From NCBI GenBank assembly GCA_020722565.1, contig DYKO01000002.1, positions 180,041 through 244,040 of the forward strand: a stretch of DNA of 64,000 bases. Direction: 5' to 3'. The stretch comes from Rikenella microfusus. GTDB lineage: Bacteria; Bacteroidota; Bacteroidia; Bacteroidales; Tenuifilaceae. Positions within the stretch are counted from its first letter, which is position 1. The number at the start of each line of letters is the position of its first letter. Both the position numbers and the translations under genes were made by a program. Of this stretch, positions 8,424-17,531 are shown in pieces. Below the pieces are notes generated by a model. It worked only from the letters and a program-made list of their open reading frames with translations. It was not told the origin of the DNA and searched no databases.

Positions 8424-8426
8424 CCA

Positions 8427-9473
8427 TTATTCGGTTCGACATTTTAAAATAATTTTTGATAGTCGTCTATTTGGTTTGGTTACATCATTATAAAAAGCAT
8501 TGATATATTTGACCAATTTTTTTGTTTCCTGCTCTGGTAGATATGTAAACGTCTGAATGGTCGAAAGTATTGTATCCCTTTGGTTAATAAAATATTGAAA
8601 TGCTTTGTTATATTCCTCGGTTGTTCTGCAAAATCCATTAAAATGACGTTCCTTGACCGATTTAATGGGCATGTGTTCAGCCGGAAGCGCATATGGGGCA
8701 TCAACAAATCCAGAAAAATCGAAATCGTAGGGTATGGGCACCGGTGGCGCTGAAGGCTCCAGTTCCAAAAGAGCTATATTGTGAAGTGCTTTAATGGACC
8801 AGTCGGTGTGCCCTATCATATACTGAAAAATTGCCATACGATTGTATGCTATTCGGCTACAAGCGTTGGGATGTATATTGCGTCGCTCTATTTTAATACC
8901 ACCCAAACGCTTTGCCAACACTTCATCGGGTTCTATGAAAAAGGCAGGAATGGTTTGATAATCACCCGTATATTTATCTCTAAGTTTTAGTTCAATTAGC
9001 CGAACACTGTATGATGAATCGGTAATAGCATTATATAGCAGGTAACACAGGTATTCTTTTAGTAACACATTTCTGTATGTATCCGAATTATAGCATGGTG
9101 CTACCAACTTTAGCCTATTTATCCCCTCAAATGGGGAAAAATTTGTTTTTTGGGTATCAAATTTTAGTAGTAATGGGGGAATAGAGCAATTTTCAGGGTT
9201 TTTACGAAAAATGCCACGTGTTTTAACCTCCACTGGTATTACTGTTCGCGCACCCCACTGGTTGGTAAAAATCAGTTTAGCCTTATGAAAAGATGGATTT
9301 TTCCCCCTGTCAGAAAAGATTTGTTCAGTTGCTGCAATAATTTCGATATCAATTTTTCCACCTTCATTAAATAACAGTAGACTATTCTGCGATAAAGCAG
9401 AATAGTAGAAAAGCGCAATGCAACAAATTATAGAAAGTTTATTTTTCAAATTATTTTTAATGAAATATAGCAA
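8427..9473 (-). CDS. Secreted protein of unknown function, possibly CotH/HipA-like fold
   Basis: This 348-residue protein has an N-terminal hydrophobic signal (IICCIALFYYSALSQ). I do not recognise it with certainty. The segments RLKLVAPCYN...LLKEYLCYLLYN, MIGHTDWSIKALHNIALLE and PIPYDFDFSGFVDAPYA recall the order of motifs in CotH-type and HipA-like atypical protein kinases (lysine region, HTDWS..HN loop, DFD metal site). That is a pattern judgement, not a proven homology. It begins 13 bases after the second ABC permease, so it may be the last gene of the efflux operon, followed by a separate promoter for the next gene. Confidence 0.5.
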   Translation of the reverse strand: MLYFIKNNLKNKLSIICCIALFYYSALSQNSLLLFNEGGKIDIEIIAATEQIFSDRGKNPSFHKAKLIFTNQWGARTVIPVEVKTRGIFRKNPENCSIPPLLLKFDTQKTNFSPFEGINRLKLVAPCYNSDTYRNVLLKEYLCYLLYNAITDSSYSVRLIELKLRDKYTGDYQTIPAFFIEPDEVLAKRLGGIKIERRNIHPNACSRIAYNRMAIFQYMIGHTDWSIKALHNIALLELEPSAPPVPIPYDFDFSGFVDAPYALPAEHMPIKSVKERHFNGFCRTTEEYNKAFQYFINQRDTILSTIQTFTYLPEQETKKLVKYINAFYNDVTKPNRRLSKIILKCRTE

Positions 9474-9486
9474 TTATTTTACAATT

Positions 9487-10587
9487 TCACGATGTTTTCT
9501 TGTAACGTTTAATGGCAATAATGATTACAACCGTTGCAATTATTGAAATTGCAAGAAAATTGGGCCATAAATTGCTAAAATCGGAACCCTTTAATATGAG
9601 CATTCGGTTTACGTTCATAAAGTAGAATAGCGGGTTTATTTTGTTAAACCAGTTTGCCCAACTGGGCATGCTTTCGGTTGGGGTAAAAAGTCCGCTTAGC
9701 ATTAGGAAAACTGTCATGAAAAAGAAAGCCATAAACATTACCTGTTGCTGGTTGCTTGCCGAGGTTGAGAGAATAAGTCCTAAACCTAATGCAGCAATAA
9801 GATAAATAGCGGCAAATCCGAAAAGCAGTGGAATGCTCCCTGTAATGTTAAGATTAAAAACTACTCGGGCAATAACCAAACCAAACATTAATTCAGCCAG
9901 GGCAATTACCCAAAAGGGTATCAATTTCCCAATAATAAATTGATAGGGCTTAATAGGTGTAACGTTTATTTGTTCAATGGTTCCCAATTCCTTTTCCCGA
10001 ACAATATTTATTGCTGTAAGAAACATCCCCACGATGGTAACCAGAATTACCAAAATTCCTGGAACCATATATAACTTATAGTCGAGTGTAGGATTATACC
10101 AGTGCCTTATACTTGCCTGACTAATAGTTGGTTTGCCAAACTCAACTGTGGCATTTGTGGCATAATCAAGAACGATTGAGCTGGTATAACGATTAATTAG
10201 CGCCGCCGAAGTAATATTAATTGCATTGGTTAGCAGCTGCAATTTTATGGATTCGCTCCTATTTGCCATAGCTCCAAAGCTATTTGGAATGATAAGTGCA
10301 GCATCGGCATAACCCATGTCGATAAGTTTAATTGCCTTTTTGGTGCTGCGTTCAACAGGTATAATTGCGTAAAACTTTGAAAATGTAAACTTTTCGATTA
10401 ACCCCCTTGATTCGGGAGAACAATCGTAATCAACAATGGCCAGTTTAATATTCTTCATTTCCTGAGTTGCAGCATTTGCCAGAATAAGCAGTTGAACTAC
10501 AGGTAATACAAATATTATGGGGAGTATGGTCTTATTTCTGAATATCTGAATAAATTCTTTTTGCAGCAGTATAAATATCTTTTTCAT
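9487..10587 (-). CDS. ABC-2 type permease of efflux operon (second)
   Basis: At 366 residues this has the ABC-2 export topology: one N-terminal helix (TILPIIFVLPVVQLLIL), a large soluble domain of about 150 residues, then five to six C-terminal helices. It contains the REKELGTIEQINVTPI loop that is conserved in YhhJ/YbhR/YbhS-type permeases. It is 10 bases downstream of a related permease, and the two should form a heterodimeric channel powered by the two ATPases encoded upstream. The likely role is drug or lipophilic compound efflux from the inner membrane to the HlyD-TolC conduit. Confidence 0.9.
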   Translation of the reverse strand: MKKIFILLQKEFIQIFRNKTILPIIFVLPVVQLLILANAATQEMKNIKLAIVDYDCSPESRGLIEKFTFSKFYAIIPVERSTKKAIKLIDMGYADAALIIPNSFGAMANRSESIKLQLLTNAINITSAALINRYTSSIVLDYATNATVEFGKPTISQASIRHWYNPTLDYKLYMVPGILVILVTIVGMFLTAINIVREKELGTIEQINVTPIKPYQFIIGKLIPFWVIALAELMFGLVIARVVFNLNITGSIPLLFGFAAIYLIAALGLGLILSTSASNQQQVMFMAFFFMTVFLMLSGLFTPTESMPSWANWFNKINPLFYFMNVNRMLILKGSDFSNLWPNFLAISIIATVVIIIAIKRYKKTS

Positions 10588-10597
10588 TTTTTCAGAT

Positions 10598-11716
10598 TTA
10601 CTCCAATCGAACCTTAAACTTTTTGATGCTTAGTATTATGAACATAATAGCCATACCGAGCATTACCAAAACCTCATTTATAGTATACATCAAACCCTGG
10701 CCTTTTATCATAATGGTTTTTAATGCACTTAAAAACCAACGGGGTGGCATAATCAGACTTAGCCACTGCAGAACCTTAGGCATGTTTTCGATGGGGAATA
10801 TGAATCCAGAGAGTAGAATTGTGGGAAGCATAAGCGCAAACATCGACATAAACATGGCCAGAGCCTGACTCGAAGCAACAGTGGAAATAAATATCCCTAA
10901 CGAAAGTGCCAATATTATAAAAAGCGAACATAGCGCTAGCAGCAATAGTAGATTCCCACGTAAGGGCAAATGGAACACGGTGTAACCCATAAAAATGATA
11001 ACCAATACGTTGGTAAAGGCAATGCCAATGTAGGGCAAAACCTTACCCAAAACAATATGCCAGGGTTTTAGTGGCGATATCAGCAAAACCTCCATGGTTC
11101 CCATCTCCTTCTCACGGGTTATGGATATAGATGTCATCATTGCTGTAACCAGCATCAGAATAAGCACCATGGTGCCGGGAACAAACATAAAGGCAGAGCT
11201 CATCTCCTCATTGTAAAGCATTCGGCTTTCAATTTCAACAGGCATAAGCCTTAAGTATGATGAATAATTTTCGGCAACAAAGGCATAAATAACCGATTGA
11301 GCATAACCGGCAAGAATACTGGCTGTATTTGGGTCCGATGCGTCGGTTATTATTTGATAATATGCACTCCGTTCTCTTTCGAGTTTAGTTGCAAGGTCTT
11401 CTCCGATAATCAGAACCAATTTGGCATCCCCATTTCGAAATGCCTTCTCAATATCGTTTTCATTTTTTAGATATCCCATAAGTTTAAAGTATCCTGATGC
11501 CGTAAGCCGCTGTACCAATTTGTTGGACTGAACGTCGTGGGAATAATCGAGTACTGCAAAGCTTGCGTTTTTAATATCAGCAGAAATAACAAATCCGAAA
11601 ATAAGCAGCTGAATGATGGGCATCACCAGAACTAAAAGCAGTGTCCGCACATCGCGGAAAATGTGTTTAAACTCTTTGGTTACAAAGTTGAAAAACATGT
11701 TTCGTCCCACAATCAT
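10598..11716 (-). CDS. ABC-2 type permease of efflux operon (first)
   Basis: This permease of about 372 residues has the same architecture as the next gene: a first helix after residue 20, a long extracytoplasmic domain, the REKEMGTMEVLLISPLKPW loop and five C-terminal helices. The ATG at 11716 shares its A with the TGA stop of the upstream ATPase (TGATG), which decides the start against a TTG three bases upstream. This tight overlap suggests coupled translation of ATPase and permease. Confidence 0.9.
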   Translation of the reverse strand: MIVGRNMFFNFVTKEFKHIFRDVRTLLLVLVMPIIQLLIFGFVISADIKNASFAVLDYSHDVQSNKLVQRLTASGYFKLMGYLKNENDIEKAFRNGDAKLVLIIGEDLATKLERERSAYYQIITDASDPNTASILAGYAQSVIYAFVAENYSSYLRLMPVEIESRMLYNEEMSSAFMFVPGTMVLILMLVTAMMTSISITREKEMGTMEVLLISPLKPWHIVLGKVLPYIGIAFTNVLVIIFMGYTVFHLPLRGNLLLLLALCSLFIILALSLGIFISTVASSQALAMFMSMFALMLPTILLSGFIFPIENMPKVLQWLSLIMPPRWFLSALKTIMIKGQGLMYTINEVLVMLGMAIMFIILSIKKFKVRLE

Positions 11717-12453
11717 CAAATTTTAGTGTTTTCATTTCGAGCCAATGAAAGGAACACATCGTCCATTGTAGTCGAATTATATAATGATTTAAGTTCGTTG
11801 GGCTGACCTGCCGCAACAAGCTTACCATCAACCATAACCAGCACATTATTGCAGTATTCAGCTTCGTCGATGTAATGCGTGGTAACCAATGCAGTGGTGC
11901 CATTAGCCGAGATTTGGTGAATGGTTTCCCAAAACATTCTGCGTGCAATTGGGTCAACGCCACTGGTGGGCTCATCAAGCAATATTATTGGTGGGTTATG
12001 CACCAGTGAGACGGCAAGAGCTATACGCTGACGCCAGCCCGGGGGTAACGATTGAACCGTAAGGTTCATAAACGGTCGCATCTCAAAGTCATCAATTAGT
12101 GCTTCGGCTCTTAACTTCAGCTGCTTACCCCAAAGTCCATATACTCCTCCAAAAAAGTGAATGTTCTCCCAAACAGTTAAATCGTTATAGAGCGAAAATT
12201 TTTGGCTCATGTAGCCAATTCTGGTGCGAATCTGCTCGGCTTGTAGATAGGCATTGTATCCGGCAACTTTAATTTTTCCCGAAGTGGGCGCCAACAATCC
12301 GCATAACATTTTTATTGTAGTTGTTTTTCCAGCGCCATTGGCTCCCAGTAAACCTAAAATCTCACCGGAGCTAACCGAAAACGAAATGTTATCGACGGCC
12401 GTAAAGCTTCCAAATTTTTTTGTCAACTTATCAACTTCAATGGTTTTAATCAT
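11716..12453 (-). CDS. ABC transporter ATPase (second, efflux operon)
   Basis: This 245-residue nucleotide-binding protein has Walker A GANGAGKTTT, a Q-loop, Walker B IILLDEPTSGVD and the H-loop THY. The signature loop reads QSLPPGWRQRIALA in place of LSGGQ; a deviating signature is common in one of the two ATPases of YbhF-like systems. It overlaps the first ATPase by four bases (ATGA) and the permease by one. It is expected to pair with the first ATPase as two non-identical halves, which in YbhF are fused in one chain. Confidence 0.92.
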   Translation of the reverse strand: MIKTIEVDKLTKKFGSFTAVDNISFSVSSGEILGLLGANGAGKTTTIKMLCGLLAPTSGKIKVAGYNAYLQAEQIRTRIGYMSQKFSLYNDLTVWENIHFFGGVYGLWGKQLKLRAEALIDDFEMRPFMNLTVQSLPPGWRQRIALAVSLVHNPPIILLDEPTSGVDPIARRMFWETIHQISANGTTALVTTHYIDEAEYCNNVLVMVDGKLVAAGQPNELKSLYNSTTMDDVFLSLARNENTKI

Positions 12454-13376
12454 GATAGCTCAGCATTTTCGGTTAACTGCCTTATAAAATAATCCTCGAT
12501 GCCGGCGTTTATTTGCTTAATATCTACATCACCGGATAATCCAATTTGATGCAACTTATTTGTAAGTGTTTCGGTGGTTTCTGCATCATCTGTTGATACA
12601 TAGTGCAAATTGCTGCCAAACATATAGGCCGATTTGCAGGTATCCAATGCTCTGATTTTATCCAGAAAAGACCAAATCCCGTCAGCATAAACATCATAGA
12701 GCTTATGTGGAAACATTTGGGCAAATCCGTGTGGTGAGTTTACACCTAAAACCCTACCCTTTTGGATGAGCGCCACCCGATCGCACTGCTTTGCCTCGTC
12801 CATGTATGCAGTTGAAACAAAAATGGTGATTCCCTGATGCTTGATATCGTAAAGCAGCTCCCACAGTTCCCTTCTCGAAACCGCATCAACTCCGGTTGTG
12901 GGCTCATCAAGGATGAGCACCTTTGGGCGGTGGATTAATGCGCACGAAAGCGCAAGTTTTTGCTTCATTCCCCCAGAAAGTTTACCTGCCGGTCGGTTTT
13001 TAAACGGCTCCAGCATATGATAAACACCCCTTATTAGGTTGTAATTTTCAGCAACGGTAGCTCCAAAAACTCCTGCAAAAAAATCTAGATTTTCCTGGAC
13101 AGTTAGATCGGAATAGAGTGAAAAGACCGCGGGCATATACCCAATTTCGCCTCTGATTTTCTTGTAATCCTCGCGGGTGTTGTAACCCAAAACATTAACG
13201 TATCCGGAATCGGGCAAAAGCAGTGTGGTTACAATTCTTATTAATGTTGATTTTCCAGCACCATCTGGGCCAATCAAACCAAAAAGTTCTCCCGCGTCAA
13301 CATTAATGTTGACGTTATTCAGAGCCTTTATCTTACCGTACGATTTTGAAAGATTGCTAATTTCAATATAGCTCAT
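12450..13376 (-). CDS. ABC transporter ATPase (first, efflux operon)
   Basis: This 308-residue ATPase has Walker A GPDGAGKST, the canonical signature LSGGMKQKLALSCAL, Walker B VLILDEPTTGVD and an H-loop variant (STAYMDEA, with Ala-Tyr where His is usual). It carries a C-terminal extension of about 80 residues, typical of DrrA/YbhF-like multidrug exporters. Because the other ATPase has the degenerate signature and a normal H-loop while this one has the normal signature and a changed H-loop, the pair probably has one fully active composite site. It is the first ATPase of the operon, 39 bases after the HlyD gene. Confidence 0.92.
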   Translation of the reverse strand: MSYIEISNLSKSYGKIKALNNVNINVDAGELFGLIGPDGAGKSTLIRIVTTLLLPDSGYVNVLGYNTREDYKKIRGEIGYMPAVFSLYSDLTVQENLDFFAGVFGATVAENYNLIRGVYHMLEPFKNRPAGKLSGGMKQKLALSCALIHRPKVLILDEPTTGVDAVSRRELWELLYDIKHQGITIFVSTAYMDEAKQCDRVALIQKGRVLGVNSPHGFAQMFPHKLYDVYADGIWSFLDKIRALDTCKSAYMFGSNLHYVSTDDAETTETLTNKLHQIGLSGDVDIKQINAGIEDYFIRQLTENAELS

Positions 13377-13415
13377 TGCAGGAAATAGTTAAGGTTGAAT
13401 TCACTAAAGAACACT

Positions 13416-14309
13416 CTACCTCAATAATTTAACCTCCACAGGCATGCCAATCTTGAAAGTTCCATCAGCATTAGGAATTCGAACTTTCACGGCATAAACC
13501 AGGCTAACCCGCTCCTTTCGGGTTTGAATAACCTTAGGTGTGAACTCAGCCTCAGCTGAAATCCATGCAATTGTGCCATCGGCTTCAACAAATGATTTAT
13601 CCCGTTTATCAGCTAAAACCTTGACCCTATCACCTATTTTGATTGCTGAAAGTTGAGCCTCATCAAAGTAAACCCTGGCTAAAACTGTGTCGATTGGAGC
13701 AATTCTGCAAATAGGGTTTCCGGCTACTACCAGTTCGCCTGCATTTACATAACGCGATACAATGGTTCCTGAAATCGGTGATATAATTTTACATCGCAGC
13801 AATAGGTCGTTAGCCTGTTCGGTTTGTGCTCTAACAGCCTCTATTTCGGCCATAACACCCGCAAGTTGTGCATCAAATGTAGCCCTTTGTTTAGCTGCAA
13901 TGCTGTATTTTCCCACAATATCGTCGAGTTGACGAAGGGTAGCTGCACTATCGGCATAAAGTTTTTTTGTTCTTTCCAACTCCTTATTAAGAACGGCTAC
14001 CTGTTCATCATGAACGGCAATCTGCGCCTTAATACCCTGTAAACGGGCATAGGCTGCACTTAGCTGAGCAGTTAGCTGTTTTAGCTTTAGAATCTGGGGA
14101 ACGGTGTCAATCACACCAATCAACTGGTTTATTTCAACACTATATCCTTCGTCAATTGTAAGCTCTAGTAGTTTCCCACTAACCTCGGAAGAAATGGTTA
14201 TATCGTTTGTTTCGATATTACCAAAGGCATCGGAATCGCCGTTGCTGCTGGTGCATGAAACCGACATTATTATAACTAAAACGCCCAAGAAGGTGTATAT
14301 TTTGTTCAT
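13416..14309 (-). CDS. HlyD-family periplasmic adaptor lipoprotein
   Basis: This 297-residue membrane-fusion protein starts with a lipoprotein signal (lipobox around VSC, Cys near residue 19). It contains a split biotinyl-lipoyl domain (ISSEVSGKLLELTIDEGYSV and ISPISGTIVSRYVNAGE), an alpha-helical hairpin in between (about 80-165), and a beta-barrel end. It should bridge the ABC permeases in the inner membrane and the TolC-like channel encoded just upstream, as YbhG does. It lies 12 bases after the TolC gene and in the same operon. Confidence 0.92.
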   Translation of the reverse strand: MNKIYTFLGVLVIIMSVSCTSSNGDSDAFGNIETNDITISSEVSGKLLELTIDEGYSVEINQLIGVIDTVPQILKLKQLTAQLSAAYARLQGIKAQIAVHDEQVAVLNKELERTKKLYADSAATLRQLDDIVGKYSIAAKQRATFDAQLAGVMAEIEAVRAQTEQANDLLLRCKIISPISGTIVSRYVNAGELVVAGNPICRIAPIDTVLARVYFDEAQLSAIKIGDRVKVLADKRDKSFVEADGTIAWISAEAEFTPKVIQTRKERVSLVYAVKVRIPNADGTFKIGMPVEVKLLR

Positions 14310-14321
14310 AGTTTTATTATT

Positions 14322-15614
14322 TTACTCGTTAATACTCAGACCTAAGGTAATGTATAGTTTTGCCACTTCATAAGCAAGTTTCACCCTTCGAAGCTCCATA
14401 TCGACTTTAGCTCTAAGCAAACTGTTAAAATCCGACAGGTAAACCGAAGATGTTATGGTGCCATTGGATAGTTGAGAAGCTGAAGCCCTTACCGATTTAT
14501 CAAGAAGTTCTACAATTTGCTCGTCGTTTTGAATTTGCCTTTGCAATGATTGTATTTGAGCCCAAGCCGATGAAACCTGTGCATTAAAGCCCTCATTGAA
14601 AGCAATGCGTCGATACTGGAAAATATTTTGCTGAATTTTCAGAACCTGACGTTCCCGCGATGTGCTGTTCCAATCCCAAATATTCCATGAAAACCGAGCA
14701 CCAACCATTGCAAAAGAGTCAAACTTATTGGAAAGCATATTCAGTCCGGGCTTACCATATCCAACCCGCGCAAAGGCTGATAAACGCGGCATTCGTTTAC
14801 TTGCTAAAGTTTCCGATGCTGTTAAAAGGTAGCTGTTCTGAAGTTCAAAAAAAATATAATCGGGACGCAGGCAAGTATATTGGTTAGGAATGGTTAAAAC
14901 TGGCAAAAGAAATGCTGAACCGTCATCAATTTTTTGACCTGTTAGCGATTGTATAGCGCTAATCAAACTGTAACGCTGCGAAATATTGGCCTCAATGCTT
15001 TGCATCAACCTTAATTTTTCAGCCTTTAAAGCATTTAGCGATGATTCCAGCGCAGCACCAGCCTTTACGCTGGCTTCAAGTTCCCCTAAACGCTTTTCCA
15101 GTTCATTTGCCATTAATCTAAGCTGCTCATTGGCAAGGTCAATGGAAAGAATGCTAAAAAAAAGCGAAACAACCCTCTCCTTTTGACCATACAACTCACT
15201 GTTAACCCTGTTTTTCTCAATTTTTCTGTTTTCTTCCTCTAGTTGCAGCTGTGCCTTTGTGACTCCTCCATCCCAAACAAGCTGACTTAGGTCAATGGTA
15301 ATCCTGTAGCTGTCCCTATCGGGCTCAGGTATCGAAACACCCGGAAAGGGAATACTAACATGGGTTACATCCGATTGCCATGTTGCCTCTGCATTTAAAT
15401 CGATTTTAGGATAGTAACTTTTACCAATATTGGCTTTACGAATTCCAAAAACCGAATCGGTAGCTGCAACTACCCTATACAGCTGATTCCATTGCTCCAT
15501 GCTTTTGAGCAAACCGGAAAGTGTTACTACATGCTGCCCCTTGAGCATGTATGCCGATGATGTTAGAGCTACAAAAAGTGAAATTGCTGCTACTTTTCTC
15601 ATTGCTGCTATCAT
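14322..15614 (-). CDS. TolC-family outer membrane efflux protein
   Basis: This 430-residue outer membrane channel has a signal peptide (AAISLFVALTSSAYMLKGQ) and the duplicated helical/beta layout of TolC-like OEP proteins: long coiled-coil helices around 150-215 and 330-400, with short beta segments between (ATWQSDVTHVSIPF, FARVGYGKP). The ATG at 15614 overlaps the TetR stop (ATGA); an ATG at 15602 would give a more typical signal peptide. It provides the exit duct for the ABC/HlyD system. Confidence 0.92.
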   Translation of the reverse strand: MIAAMRKVAAISLFVALTSSAYMLKGQHVVTLSGLLKSMEQWNQLYRVVAATDSVFGIRKANIGKSYYPKIDLNAEATWQSDVTHVSIPFPGVSIPEPDRDSYRITIDLSQLVWDGGVTKAQLQLEEENRKIEKNRVNSELYGQKERVVSLFFSILSIDLANEQLRLMANELEKRLGELEASVKAGAALESSLNALKAEKLRLMQSIEANISQRYSLISAIQSLTGQKIDDGSAFLLPVLTIPNQYTCLRPDYIFFELQNSYLLTASETLASKRMPRLSAFARVGYGKPGLNMLSNKFDSFAMVGARFSWNIWDWNSTSRERQVLKIQQNIFQYRRIAFNEGFNAQVSSAWAQIQSLQRQIQNDEQIVELLDKSVRASASQLSNGTITSSVYLSDFNSLLRAKVDMELRRVKLAYEVAKLYITLGLSINE

Positions 15615-16240
15615 TTTAATAATCGTCCTTTTAATGAGTGAATCACGAAATCGGCCACATAGGTTTTACGATGATTCAAAAACTTTTGGTAATCGCCCTC
15701 GTTGTCATCAAAAAGCACCTGTTTAATAATTGGTTTACCTGCAAAGGGAAAAATACAGGCGCTAACGATTGTTACCATTAAATGCAACATCTCATTCATG
15801 GTCAGGTTTAGCTCCGTAGCAAACACATCCAATAGGTTACGTAACTTTTCGGGTTCAATTCCGGCTTCGCCAATAAACTGAGCAACAATGCTTGGGTTAC
15901 GATTTACCTCGCGCAATACAAAAGCAGGCAAAAAGGGTTCTTTAATAAATAAATCGATATAGTTCTCAACAAAATGACGAATTTTCATCTCTGGTGTCAA
16001 GTCCTTCGATAATAAAACAGGAAATAATCGGGGAAAGAAGTTTCTTAGCTCCTCCCTAAAAATGGTTAGAAAAAGTTTTTCCTTTGAACGGAAGTAGTAG
16101 TGTAGTAGTGCTTTATTTATTCCGGCTTCATCGGCAATCTCCTGCATTCGGGCTCCATCCAATCCCTTACGTATGAAAATACGTTTTGCAGCGTCAAGTA
16201 TCCTACTTTCAGTATCCTTTTCAATTTTTTTGGGCTTCAT
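15611..16240 (-). CDS. TetR-family transcriptional repressor of the efflux operon
   Basis: This 209-residue protein has an N-terminal TetR helix-turn-helix (RILDAAKRIFIRKG, MQEIADEAGINKALLHYYF) and a C-terminal helical ligand domain ending in an AcrR/YbiH-like tail. It is the first gene of the efflux operon and overlaps tolC by four bases. A perfect 16-bp palindrome sits between its promoter and its start, and a second copy lies in front of the divergent reductase gene. It therefore most likely represses itself, the efflux genes and the reductase, and releases on binding a toxic ligand. Confidence 0.92.
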   Translation of the reverse strand: MKPKKIEKDTESRILDAAKRIFIRKGLDGARMQEIADEAGINKALLHYYFRSKEKLFLTIFREELRNFFPRLFPVLLSKDLTPEMKIRHFVENYIDLFIKEPFLPAFVLREVNRNPSIVAQFIGEAGIEPEKLRNLLDVFATELNLTMNEMLHLMVTIVSACIFPFAGKPIIKQVLFDDNEGDYQKFLNHRKTYVADFVIHSLKGRLLK

Positions 16241-16246
16241 AAATAA

Positions 16247-16262
16247 TTAACCATATGGTTAA
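16247..16262. promoter_or_regulatory. TetR operator 1
   Basis: A perfect palindrome TTAACCATATGGTTAA lies just downstream of the minus-strand -7 element, covering the expected transcription start of the tetR-efflux operon. An identical copy is at 16319-16334. Confidence 0.82.
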
Positions 16263-16271
16263 ACTATGCGG

Positions 16272-16302
16272 CAAATATATTTAATATTTATAAATACTCA
16301 AA
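16272..16302 (-). promoter_or_regulatory. promoter of the tetR-efflux operon
   Basis: On the minus strand, TTTG (16302-16299), exactly 19 bases, then TATATTTG (16279-16272) is a textbook Bacteroidota promoter. The predicted start point is inside or at the edge of operator 1. Confidence 0.75.
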
Positions 16303-16318
16303 ATTTCTGATATATTTT

Positions 16319-16334
16319 TTAACCATATGGTTAA
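16319..16334. promoter_or_regulatory. TetR operator 2
   Basis: This is a second exact copy of TTAACCATATGGTTAA, 72 bp from operator 1. It ends 26 bases before the TATATTTG (16361-16368) that is the likely -7 element of the rightward reductase gene, so it would cover that promoter's upstream contact region. Confidence 0.82.
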
Positions 16335-16360
16335 TTTTATTATTATCCACTGAAATCAAC

Positions 16361-16368
16361 TATATTTG
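16361..16368 (+). promoter_or_regulatory. putative -7 element of the reductase gene
   Basis: TATATTTG matches TAnnTTTG, about 20 bases before the ATG at 16388. There is no clear -33 TTTG; operator 2 lies nearby. Confidence 0.5.
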
Positions 16369-16387
16369 GGGCAATTAAACACTGCCC

Positions 16388-17431
16388 ATGAAAATTTTTG
16401 AACCTATCATTATCAACGGCAACACCATTAAGAATAGGATAGTACTGCCGCCCATAGTAAATTTTGGCTGGTCCAACGACAAAGGGATGGTCAGTCAAAA
16501 GCATATTGTCCACTACGAACGAATTGCTCAGGGCGGTACAGGGCTAATTACTGTTGAGGCAACTTGCGTGCATCCCGAAGGACGGATTTTCAACTACCAG
16601 CTAGGCATATGGGATGACTACCATATAGAAGGATTAAAAAGGATAACCGACGGTGTAAAACGTCATGGTGCGAGGATTGTAATTCAGCTACACCATGCCG
16701 GTTTGTTGACTCGAAAAGCGGTAGCGGAAAAGGCCTTTGGCCCATCAGTTGACCCAGAAAATGCAAGGTCCAATGAAATGACTACGGAACAGGTAAGGGA
16801 TTTGGAACAACGCTTTATAGATGCTGCATATAGGGCCTACCGCGCAGGCTTCGATGGAATAGAACTGCATGGTGCACACGGTTACTTGCTCAATCAGTTT
16901 GCCTCGTCGGTCATCAATTGCCGAACCGATGAATACGGTGGACGCCTCCAAAACCGTATGCTTCTAGCCAAAAATATTATAAAAGGGATAAAACACTTGG
17001 TGCCTAAAGATTTTATAATAGGCTACAGAATGGCGGGTTGCTCCCCTACCCTCAACGATGGTATTGAAATTGCAAAAATTCTTGAGAATGCAGGTGTTCA
17101 TTACCTTCACGTTTCTCACGGGGGCGAAAAGGGTATAAATCCGGTTGTGCCAGATGGATTTCCTTTTAACCATATTGTTTATATGGGTACTGAAGTAAAA
17201 AAACATGTAAACACACCAATTATTGCAGTAAATCAGATTAAATCGGCAGAAAGAGCAAATATGTTGGTAAAAAACGGATTTGCCGATATGGTAGCCATAG
17301 GACGAGATATGCTCACCGACCCGGATTGGGCAATCAAAGCCCAAAAGGGGGAACCGATAAATCTATGTATAGATTGCAAGCCCCGCTGCAAGCGATACAC
17401 CAAACCTGAATCGTGTCCGCTGTGGATTTAA
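16388..17431 (+). CDS. NADH:flavin oxidoreductase, old yellow enzyme family
   Basis: This 347-residue FMN-dependent TIM-barrel enzyme shows N-terminal LFEP-like packing (IFEPIIINGNTIKNRIVLPP), the substrate-site HHAG, ELHGAHGYLLNQF, and phosphate-binding AIGRDMLTDPDW. A C-terminal cysteine group (CIDCKPRCKRY, C at PESC) resembles the short Fe-S-like tail of the larger 2,4-dienoyl-CoA reductase branch, but the FAD domain of that branch is absent. The family reduces activated alkenes and electrophilic xenobiotics with NAD(P)H. Its divergent position and shared operators suggest a detoxification reductase induced together with the efflux pump. Confidence 0.9.
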   Translation: MKIFEPIIINGNTIKNRIVLPPIVNFGWSNDKGMVSQKHIVHYERIAQGGTGLITVEATCVHPEGRIFNYQLGIWDDYHIEGLKRITDGVKRHGARIVIQLHHAGLLTRKAVAEKAFGPSVDPENARSNEMTTEQVRDLEQRFIDAAYRAYRAGFDGIELHGAHGYLLNQFASSVINCRTDEYGGRLQNRMLLAKNIIKGIKHLVPKDFIIGYRMAGCSPTLNDGIEIAKILENAGVHYLHVSHGGEKGINPVVPDGFPFNHIVYMGTEVKKHVNTPIIAVNQIKSAERANMLVKNGFADMVAIGRDMLTDPDWAIKAQKGEPINLCIDCKPRCKRYTKPESCPLWI

Positions 17432-17531
17432 GGGAGTTGTTAAACAATTAGTGTAGATGTTTGCTATTATTAAGAAAGCAGGAAATTTATTAACACTGTC
17501 AGGGTTTTAACTACAATAGGCTATCAAAGCA

